Assembly (NCBI GenBank): GCA_028278205.1
Contig: JANQES010000022.1
Span: forward strand, 1 to 50,330
DNA from: Rhodothermales bacterium
Lineage (GTDB): Bacteria > Bacteroidota > Rhodothermia > Rhodothermales > Bin80
Direction of reading: 5' to 3'
Length of the DNA: 50,330 nt
Shown here piece after piece: positions 44,688 through 50,330 of this stretch. Below the pieces are notes generated by a model. The model had not been told where the DNA came from, searched no databases, and worked only from the letters and a program-made list of their open reading frames with translations. The first letter of the stretch is position 1. Each line of letters begins with the position of its first letter. The translations under genes and the position numbers were made by a program.

Positions 44688-46538
44688 CTACGCCGCCACC
44701 ATCGGCGAGAACGCTTGCTCGATGCGGTCGAGGATGGTGGCGTCGTTATCCGGATCCATCACGTCGAGGGCGCGGATGCCCAGTTTCCGGTAAAAATGAT
44801 CCGCCGCGCGCTGCGATTCGTCCGGCGTCCAGAACTTGTGATTGAGGGTGTAGAGGACGGGTTGGCGATCTATCAGGACGCGCAACACCTCGGCGGCGTG
44901 CTCGACCTCGTTCGTCGGATCGCGCGGGTTGATGGCATAGACGACGGCGTCGGGGCGCACGCCGAGCATGGCGTAGAGGCTGTCGAGGCCGGTGAAGGCG
45001 CCGGGCAGGTCGTGCTGGTGGACGAGGCCGCTGCGCAACCCTACCAGGATCAGATGCGGGCGCCGGTGGTGCGCCACGCCGCGCAGCACCGTCTGCCAGA
45101 GACGCGGCCAGTACGACGGCTCCAGGGTCACGTTCTTCGGGCGTCCGTAGGGAAAGCAGTAATCCGCGCCGAAGAGTTCGCCCATCGGTTCGGTGGTGAG
45201 ATAGGCCACGTCGTAGCCTTCGGCTTCGAGGATCTCTTTGAGGCGAAGCTGAATCGTGAATGTGCCCTGCCGCGTGGTGGCGCCCATCACCGCGAGGATG
45301 GGCACGTCCGCGCGTGGCAGGTAGCGGAAGCGCATGCAGGCGGCATAGTGCTGCCGGTCTACGCGCGGCACGTAAATCCGCCCCTGGTAGCGGCGTAGAT
45401 CCAGGTGTTTAACGAGCAGATCCATCACCTGCCGGTCGAAGACAAAAAGGTTTTTGTCTTGCGCCACCACGGCTTTCAGCAGGTCCAGGGCGTAGTGCAG
45501 GTGCGGTTCGCCTTTGTGGTTGTGGATGTCGCCCACAATGAGTGTGTCGAAGGCATCGAGGTCTGCCGCTTCGGGGAGCCAGTCTTGCATCAACGGCGGA
45601 TGATTCTGTGCCGGATCGGCGCGTTGAAACCGTTGCGGGTAGGCAAAAAAGCGCTCGATGTTAAAAGGGCAGAGCGGGAGGAAATTGGCGAAGGCGTCTC
45701 GTTCCCTGTGGCCGACGGGGAAGAGCGCGATGTTCTGCATCCACGCCTGCCGGGCCTGCGCGTTGAAAAGCGTTTGTCCGAGCCGTTCTTCGGAGACGCT
45801 GCCGGGCAAGAGCGCGGGCGGATCGTCCACCTCGACCTCGGCCAGTGGGTGGACGTCGGGGTCGGCGCGTTGGGCCATCAGGCGCCGTAGCGCGGCCAGG
45901 TTCAGGTCCGGATGCTGCGCGCGCTCGCTCGCCAGCAGCCCCGTGAACGTGGCGCAGGCGAAGCTCGTCCCGCTCGACACCGTGTAGCCGCCGTCTTTCC
46001 AGGCCAGGCGTTGCAGCGTGCCTTTGGCCGCAAACCCGATGGACGACTCCGGATCGTGCCCGAAGCGAGAACTGCCGGTCACCCGCCCGGCGGTCACCCC
46101 GAAGACCGTCGGCAGGCAAGCCGGATAGCATTCAACAGACCGGATGTTGGGCGCCGCCGAGACCAGCGGGATGCCGTGCTGATAGGCTTGCTCGCAGGCT
46201 GCTATCAGATCCGGATGCGGCGTCGCCGTTTTGATGCCCAGGCTGAGGTTGATCACGTCGATGCTCTGGGCGAGGCACCATCGGATGCCCTCGCAGATGA
46301 GCGCTTCGTTGGCCGTCAGGTCGTCGTGGAAGATCCGCACAGCCACCAGATGCGCCTGCGGCACGGCTTTGTGGATCAGCGCCGCGCAGGCCGTGCCGTG
46401 GCCCAGCCGGTCCATGAAGTCGTCCGAGTACGCCACGTCGCCCTCCGGCGTCAGGGCCAGCGTCACGCCGGAGATACGCGCGTCTTTCAGCCGCTCATGC
46501 GCCGGATCGATCCCGCTGTCGATGATGGCGATTTTCAT
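44688..46538 (-). CDS. cytoplasmic subtilisin-like (S8) protease fused to DUF1611-like P-loop domain
   Basis: The 616-residue product starts directly at the first catalytic motif: AIIDSGID (D7), GHGTACAALIH (H47), oxyanion AAPN (N131) and SSGTSFA (S192). It has no signal peptide or propeptide, so it should act in the cytoplasm. From about residue 330 a second domain resembles DUF1611, with the P-loop-like MGATTRQGTFTIQ (418-430), GLRSGLVH and a C-terminal Rossmann-type region. The obvious role is removal of precursor leaders or tails; the DUF1611 part may give nucleotide control or a second modification. A hairpin element separates it from the maturase gene. Confidence 0.85.
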   Translation of the reverse strand: MKIAIIDSGIDPAHERLKDARISGVTLALTPEGDVAYSDDFMDRLGHGTACAALIHKAVPQAHLVAVRIFHDDLTANEALICEGIRWCLAQSIDVINLSLGIKTATPHPDLIAACEQAYQHGIPLVSAAPNIRSVECYPACLPTVFGVTAGRVTGSSRFGHDPESSIGFAAKGTLQRLAWKDGGYTVSSGTSFACATFTGLLASERAQHPDLNLAALRRLMAQRADPDVHPLAEVEVDDPPALLPGSVSEERLGQTLFNAQARQAWMQNIALFPVGHRERDAFANFLPLCPFNIERFFAYPQRFQRADPAQNHPPLMQDWLPEAADLDAFDTLIVGDIHNHKGEPHLHYALDLLKAVVAQDKNLFVFDRQVMDLLVKHLDLRRYQGRIYVPRVDRQHYAACMRFRYLPRADVPILAVMGATTRQGTFTIQLRLKEILEAEGYDVAYLTTEPMGELFGADYCFPYGRPKNVTLEPSYWPRLWQTVLRGVAHHRRPHLILVGLRSGLVHQHDLPGAFTGLDSLYAMLGVRPDAVVYAINPRDPTNEVEHAAEVLRVLIDRQPVLYTLNHKFWTPDESQRAADHFYRKLGIRALDVMDPDNDATILDRIEQAFSPMVAA

Positions 46539-46617
46539 GGTTTGGAAAAGCTCTTAAACAGGCAGGTGAAGGGTGTGCGGTATTTCTGTCCAAGGCACTC
46601 CGCGCAGCCGTTGGCGT

Positions 46618-46712
46618 GGGTCACTGGTCATAGGTCACTGGTCACTGGTTGAGGACAAAGCCACTAGTGACCAATGACAGCGAGCGCAGCGAGCGTAATG
46701 ACTAGTGACCGG
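46618..46712. repeat. GGTCACT heptad inverted repeat (copy 2)
   Basis: GTCACTGGTCATAGGTCACTGGTCACTGGT, spacer GAGGACAAAGCCAC, then CTAGTGACCAATGACAGCGAGCGCAGCGAGCGTAATGAC. Strongly matches 35866-35975. It lies between the maturase and protease genes of the peptide cluster and could limit read-through from the highly expressed precursor part. Confidence 0.85.
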
Positions 46713-46771
46713 TGTCTTCGGTTGGGCAACGTGCCATCAGCGAAAACACCACAAAACGCGAGCTTGCCTGC

Positions 46772-48325
46772 TCAGGCCGCCGCCGCCGCTTCCCGCAATG
46801 CTTTTTCCTTCTCGGCTTCTTGCTTTCGTTCTTCTTCTTCGGCTTTGATCTCGGCCAGCACTTCTTCGAGCGATTGGATCTGATCCGGGTGTTCGAGGCT
46901 CATCAGATATTGATCTTTAAAGCGCTGTTCGAGCCGGAACTTCCACGCCTGGCAGGGTCTGTTGCCGTTGAAATGTTCTTCGGGGCAGGCGCCTGAGCAC
47001 ACCGGCAGCACCTTGCACTCGCGGCAGACCGGATCTTTGAAGAACTTGTGGTAATCCATCCACAGCTTGTGCTCGTGCCGGTCGAGTTCGTAGGGGTCGG
47101 TCAGGTGCTGGATGCGGCGTACGTTATCGTTGACGGCTTCCCAGCAGCGGTAGATATAGCCGTGGTCGTCCAGGGCGAAGCCGTACGGATCGGCGGCGGT
47201 GCCGCAGAACCAGTTGGGCGCCGAGTCGGGATATTGGAAGCGGCGGCGGGCCGGCTGTATGCCCTGCGTCTCGGCCCATTGGTTGAAGTAGCGTATTTTC
47301 GTCTCGCGGAAGTCGTTGTCGAGCACGTCGTAGAACTCGTCTTCGGTGAAATAGATAGACGGATCTTCGAGGCTGATCGGATACCAGCGCTTGCGCGAGA
47401 GGTCGAGCGTGACGTTGTTGGCGCGTTGGGGCCAGATGCCGTGGTCCTGCAAGTCGTCCAGGAGCCGGTAGAGTTCCTGGTAGACGCGCTTATCGACGTT
47501 GATGCGGATGACCAGGGGCATATCTCTGGGCATCTGGCTGAGGTTTTTGAGGATCAGGTCGTAGTTGCGCTCGGTGTTGTTGCTCAGCAGCGGGCGCGAG
47601 ATGTTGTGGAATTCGCGCGGCCCGTCGATGGTTACCTGCACGTTTTCGATGCGCGCTTCCTGGAGGATCTTCCAGACCTTGGGCGTCAGCCGGGTGCCGT
47701 TGGTGATGACCTCTGCGGCGTAGCGCAGGTCGTTGCGCTCGCAGAATTCGAGGAACCGCCGCGTCATATTCTGAATGACCTGAGGCCGCAGCAACGGCTC
47801 GCCCCCGAACCACGTCACGCCCAGCGCCGTGATCCTTTCGGTGATCGGGTTGGCGATCTCGCGTTCGAGAAACGCCATCAACTGATCCTGCGTCTCCTCG
47901 TCGAAGAACTTGCGTTCGCCTTTGAGTTTGGTGTGGTCGCCCTGGAAGCAGTAGGGGCAACCCATGTTGCAGGCGTTGGTGGTGTTGATCGTCAGGTTGA
48001 AGGTGCCGTTTCGCCAGCGGCTCTGTTGCTGTTGCCGGATGCGGGCGCTGATCTCCTCGGCCTCGTCTTCATCCGTCTCGATGATGAACCCGTTCTGCAC
48101 GAGCAACTCCAGGACGTCCGGGTCGAAATCAGTCAGGGATTTCTGGGGTATTTGCGGAAGCTCAGCCCATTCCGCCAGCGCCTCGCCTTCCTGCCAATCG
48201 GCCTCCAGCAATACGTTGTACAACGAGTTGTAAAGGAGGTAGGCCTGGGCCTCGGGAACGGGGATCGTAAAGTTGTAATAGCTCGCCTTATAGGTGCTTG
48301 CGGGCCGGTAGGTGCGCTCTTTCAT
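46772..48325 (-). CDS. radical SAM/SPASM peptide maturase
   Basis: The 517-residue product has a radical SAM core with CNMGCPYC (C119, C123, C126; one [4Fe-4S]) and GGEP (174-177), and a full SPASM domain: C374, G389-x4-C394, C434-x2-C437-x5-C443-x3-C447, C458, ligands for two more clusters. Residues 1-90 (PASTYKASYYNFTIPV... LVQNGFIIETD) resemble the precursor-binding winged-helix (RRE-like) start of peptide maturases. The tail is a Lys/Glu/Ala-rich helix. It lies 152 bases after the nearest precursor and probably installs thioether or other crosslinks on them. The start has GAGG upstream. Confidence 0.93.
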   Translation of the reverse strand: MKERTYRPASTYKASYYNFTIPVPEAQAYLLYNSLYNVLLEADWQEGEALAEWAELPQIPQKSLTDFDPDVLELLVQNGFIIETDEDEAEEISARIRQQQQSRWRNGTFNLTINTTNACNMGCPYCFQGDHTKLKGERKFFDEETQDQLMAFLEREIANPITERITALGVTWFGGEPLLRPQVIQNMTRRFLEFCERNDLRYAAEVITNGTRLTPKVWKILQEARIENVQVTIDGPREFHNISRPLLSNNTERNYDLILKNLSQMPRDMPLVIRINVDKRVYQELYRLLDDLQDHGIWPQRANNVTLDLSRKRWYPISLEDPSIYFTEDEFYDVLDNDFRETKIRYFNQWAETQGIQPARRRFQYPDSAPNWFCGTAADPYGFALDDHGYIYRCWEAVNDNVRRIQHLTDPYELDRHEHKLWMDYHKFFKDPVCRECKVLPVCSGACPEEHFNGNRPCQAWKFRLEQRFKDQYLMSLEHPDQIQSLEEVLAEIKAEEEERKQEAEKEKALREAAAAA

Positions 48326-48477
48326 GGGGAGCCTCGCCTGTGTTTTTAGGGCCTGAGGGAAACGGGATGAGGAACTGGAGGATGGGGCAGGCGCCGGAGC
48401 AACCCGCCGCCATCTTCCAGCGAGGAATCGAGCGGAGTGCGTCCGAAGACGAAGCACCGCGATGGGGCGAAAGCCTC
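48326..48477 (-). other. gap between precursors and maturase
   Basis: 152 bases of GC-rich DNA without a gene. In such clusters a partial terminator here often lowers maturase expression relative to precursors; no clear stem with T run is visible, so this stays a possibility only. Confidence 0.3.
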
Positions 48478-48648
48478 CTAGAACAGGATTTCGTCCATCA
48501 CTTCGCCATCGGAGCGGTTGCCGGATCGGCATCGGTTGCGCGATTCGCAACTGCGGTCGATGCCGCATCGTTCTTCCAACTCCGGCTGATAAGCGACGGC
48601 TTCTTGGTAGACCGCCTCGATGCGGTTGGGTTTGACGAGTTCTTTCAT
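48478..48648 (-). CDS. RiPP precursor peptide 1
   Basis: 56 residues: leader MKELVKPNRIEAVYQEAVAY, variable QPELEER, Cys box with C28, C34 and C40 (C-x5-C-x5-C, read as CGIDRSCESRNRC), then RSGNRSDG and the tail EVMDEILF. GAGGT lies 5 bases before the ATG. It is the copy nearest the maturase, 24 bases after precursor 2. Probably the maturase substrate; the final product is not known. Confidence 0.88.
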   Translation of the reverse strand: MKELVKPNRIEAVYQEAVAYQPELEERCGIDRSCESRNRCRSGNRSDGEVMDEILF

Positions 48649-48672
48649 GACGTACCTCTCTGCGTCGATAGA

Positions 48673-48840
48673 TTAAAACAGGATCTCGTCCATCACCTCG
48701 GCGTCGGACTCGTTGCTTGAGTTGCACCGGTTGCGCGATTCGCAACTGCGGTCGATGCCACAGGCGGCGAAAGCGGTTACGACGGTTTGATCTTCCGCAT
48801 AGCGGGCTTCAGCGTGGTTGGGCTTGATGAGTTCTTTCAT
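48673..48840 (-). CDS. RiPP precursor peptide 2
   Basis: 55 residues: MKELIKPNHAEARYAEDQTV, variable VTAFAA, Cys box CGIDRSCESRNRC (C27, C33, C39), NSSNESDA and EVMDEILF. AGGAGGT lies 5 bases before the ATG. The shortest family member; the loss is in the variable middle, not in the Cys box or tail. Confidence 0.88.
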   Translation of the reverse strand: MKELIKPNHAEARYAEDQTVVTAFAACGIDRSCESRNRCNSSNESDAEVMDEILF

Positions 48841-48885
48841 GGTGTACCTCCTGGTTGTACAGGGTTGAAAAAGGATGAGAGGGCG

Positions 48886-49062
48886 TCAGAACAGGATCTC
48901 GTCCATCACTTCGGCCTCGGCCGAGTTGCCGGAGCGGCACCTGTTGCGCGATTCGCAACTGCGGTCTATGACGCAGCGAAGGGCGAGTTCGACGTTGACC
49001 TCGAAGGCCTCTACCTGTTCGTAGCGGGCTTCGTTGTGGTTGGGTTTGATGAGTTCTTTCAT
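48886..49062 (-). CDS. RiPP precursor peptide 3
   Basis: 58 residues, the longest member: MKELIKPNHNEARYEQVEAF, variable EVNVELALR, Cys box CVIDRSCESRNRC (C30, C36, C42), RSGNSAEA and EVMDEILF. It has Val instead of Gly after the first Cys, which tests how strict the box is. The frame opens three codons earlier, but the ATG at 49062 has GAGGTG upstream and matches its siblings. Confidence 0.88.
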   Translation of the reverse strand: MKELIKPNHNEARYEQVEAFEVNVELALRCVIDRSCESRNRCRSGNSAEAEVMDEILF

Positions 49063-49188
49063 GGGTATCACCTCTTTGGAACTGGGTGTGAGTGTTTGTT
49101 AGAGTCAGGCGGAGAAACGCCGGGCGGGATCGGGGCGGAGCGCGGCAAGCGTGCACGGACCCACCGCGCCCCGGTCCCGTGATCCGTC

Positions 49189-49359
49189 TTAGAACAGGAT
49201 CTCATCCATCACTTCGGCATCCGACTCGTTGCTGGAACTGCAGCGGTTGCGCGATTCGCAACTGTTGTCGATGCCGCATCGGATTTCGAGGGCGATAGCG
49301 AAGCCTTCGGCCTCGTCATAGCGCGCCTCGACGTGATTGGGTTTGACGAGTTCTTTCAT
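49189..49359 (-). CDS. RiPP precursor peptide 4
   Basis: 56 residues: MKELVKPNHVEARYDEAEGF, variable AIALEIR, Cys box CGIDNSCESRNRC (C28, C34, C40), SSSNESDA and EVMDEILF. GGAG lies 8 bases before the ATG. Closest to precursor 5, so these two probably arose by recent duplication. Confidence 0.88.
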   Translation of the reverse strand: MKELVKPNHVEARYDEAEGFAIALEIRCGIDNSCESRNRCSSSNESDAEVMDEILF

Positions 49360-49394
49360 GGCGTATTCTCCTTGTCTTAGAGGGTTAAAAAGGC

Positions 49395-49565
49395 TTAGAA
49401 AAGGATCTCGTCCATCACCTCAGCATCCGATGAGTTGCCGGAGTTGCACCGATTGCGCTCTTCGCAACTGTTGTCGACGCCACATCGGATTTTGAGCGCG
49501 ACTGCATAGCCTTCGGCCTCGTCGTAGCGGGCCTCGGCATGGTTGGGTTTGACAAGCTCTTTCAT
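49395..49565 (-). CDS. RiPP precursor peptide 5
   Basis: 56 residues: MKELVKPNHAEARYDEAEGY, variable AVALKIR, Cys box CGVDNSCEERNRC (C28, C34, C40), NSGNSSDA and EVMDEILF. AGGAGGTGA lies 6 bases before the ATG, the strongest site of the set. The residue after Cys-Glu is Glu rather than Ser, as in precursor 7. Confidence 0.88.
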   Translation of the reverse strand: MKELVKPNHAEARYDEAEGYAVALKIRCGVDNSCEERNRCNSGNSSDAEVMDEILF

Positions 49566-49933
49566 GGCCGTCACCTCCTAAATGACTCGTTCATAGCCTA
49601 TGTGAATGACGAACGGCACAAGGGTCTCGCCGGCATGCCGGCCCTCAAACCAGTCCTCCTTTCCGGAAAAAGCATCCGCGCGGCGGAGGGCCCACGTCGC
49701 AACAGGGCTGGGGCTTCTTGAAACCATTGGCCCGGGCAACCTCGACGGAGTCTGGCCTGGCGCGTGCAGGCATCGGCGAGCTTCGTGCGCTGCCGGGGCC
49801 GGAACGCAAGCGGTTGCGGGAGACCGCTGCGTTCCGATCCCTGGCAGTAGACCACGCGCCTCCACAAGGGCCTCTACGCGTGGTGGTCCAACTACCTGTT
49901 GCCGGGGCGGCGCGTCCGGAAGCGCCATGCCGC
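49566..49933. other. gap in the precursor array without recognised content
   Basis: About 370 bases between precursor 5 and the decayed copy. GC-rich open frames on both strands have poor protein character. It may hold further, more decayed precursor copies or a small inserted piece, but nothing could be aligned. Confidence 0.3.
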
Positions 49934-50079
49934 AACAGGATTTCGTTCATCACTTCGGCTTTCGATGCAGTGCAGGAACCGATGCGGTTCCACGCCCGGC
50001 AGCAGGGGTCGATGCCGCCGCGGATCAGCAGCTTTGGGAAGCCTCAGTCTCGCTGGTCCGTGGCTGGTTTAAGGGTCAG
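49934..50079 (-). pseudogene. decayed RiPP precursor copy
   Basis: Translated in pieces, this stretch gives LKPATDQRD, a stop, then GFPKLLIRGGIDPCCRAWNRIGSC and KAEVMNEILL. These align with the leader KPN, the variable GF.IALEIR, the Cys box and the EVMDEILF tail of the family. The start codon is lost, a one-base deletion shifts the frame before GF, the first and third Cys are replaced, and the stop codon is gone. It is therefore a pseudogene. Confidence 0.7.
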
Positions 50080-50123
50080 AGCACGACGCGCGGTTCGCTC
50101 GAACCGTCGTCTTGCTGCAGCCT

Positions 50124-50294
50124 TTAGAACAGGATTTCGTCCATCACTTCAGCGTCGGCCGCGTTCTGCCGGCGGCACCGGTTGCGCTCTTCGCAACTGC
50201 CATCGACGCCGCACCGGAGTTCGAGATCAACCTGATACCCTTGAACTTCCTGGTAGCGGGCTTCGACGTGGTTGGGTTTGACAAGCTCTTTCAT
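50124..50294 (-). CDS. RiPP precursor peptide 6 (outermost intact copy)
   Basis: 56 residues: MKELVKPNHVEARYQEVQGY, variable QVDLELR, Cys box CGVDGSCEERNRC (C28, C34, C40), RRQNAADA and EVMDEILF. GGAGGT lies 6 bases before the ATG. It ends the visible array 36 bases from the window edge; the promoter and perhaps more copies lie outside. Confidence 0.88.
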   Translation of the reverse strand: MKELVKPNHVEARYQEVQGYQVDLELRCGVDGSCEERNRCRRQNAADAEVMDEILF

Positions 50295-50330
50295 GACTAT
50301 ACCTCCGTGGGTAGGATCGGCGTGTAGAAG

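Noticed and set aside
48325..48745. In-frame N-terminal extension of the maturase reading through precursors 1 and 2
   Set aside because: The extension is an Arg-rich shadow of the precursor genes in another frame; the ATG at 48325 has a ribosome-binding site and starts the conserved maturase N-terminus.
49578..49928. Open frames on both strands between precursor 5 and the decayed copy
   Set aside because: They are Arg/Pro/Ala-rich and overlap each other, with no motif or ribosome-binding site.

Overview
The window looks like a piece of a GC-rich genome from the Rhodothermota/Balneolota side of the Bacteroidota-related bacteria. The best evidence is the first gene: a secreted nuclease ending in a type IX secretion (Por) sorting domain with the usual Y-P-N-P-F-N-P start. 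Secreted or lipoprotein enzymes of marine heterotrophs (isoaspartyl peptidase, S9 and M20 peptidases, alkaline phosphatase) and a MoxR cluster of RDD, SpoIIM, DUF4129 and DUF4350 proteins agree with this. The assignment rests on protein style, not on a marker gene; no rRNA, tRNA or CRISPR array was seen.

Layout. 1-8.4 kb: the 5'-truncated T9SS nuclease, a DUF971 protein, an ECF-type sigma factor, a secreted isoaspartyl peptidase, a lipoprotein, a lipoprotein methyltransferase and an Smr protein. 8.5-16.6 kb: signalling, with a receiver-PAS-NarX-type kinase and its NarL-type regulator, a lone PAS protein and a large multi-PAS hybrid kinase. 16.7-31.7 kb: glycerol-3-phosphate dehydrogenase, CDF metal exporter, fatty-acid hydroxylase, FKBP isomerase, a PtuA-like ATPase next to a broken gene junction, malate dehydrogenase, SixA phosphatase, S9 peptidase, alkaline phosphatase, a TerB-like protein and a DnaQ-UvrC fusion. 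32-38.2 kb: the MoxR cluster, apparently without its usual DUF58 member and followed by a lower-GC membrane-protein gene. 39.3-42.3 kb: secreted proteins and an M20 amidohydrolase.

The most notable system lies at 42.6 kb to the right edge, all on the minus strand, and probably continues outside the window. Reading 5' to 3' on that strand: six intact short precursor-peptide genes plus one decayed copy, a radical SAM/SPASM maturase, a cytoplasmic subtilisin-like protease fused to a DUF1611-like P-loop domain, a small acyl-carrier-like protein without the phosphopantetheine serine, and an ABC exporter without a C39 peptidase domain. The precursors share a leader starting MKEL(V/I)KPN, a hypervariable middle, a fixed C-x5-C-x5-C box and an invariant C-terminal EVMDEILF. 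This is a ribosomally made, post-translationally modified peptide (RiPP) locus in which one enzyme set appears to serve many variants. It recalls the Cys-rich peptide systems of clostridia (the CLI_3235/Clo7bot type), but the crosslink chemistry and product cannot be read from sequence.

A second feature is the state of the intergenic DNA. Many gaps hold hairpins whose arms are built from degenerate 7-bp tandem units (GGATTTT, GGTCACT, CGTATTT, AACGTGA and others), resembling the STRR heptamer repeats described in cyanobacteria. Some occur as near-identical pairs tens of kilobases apart. They probably act partly as terminators or mRNA-end hairpins.
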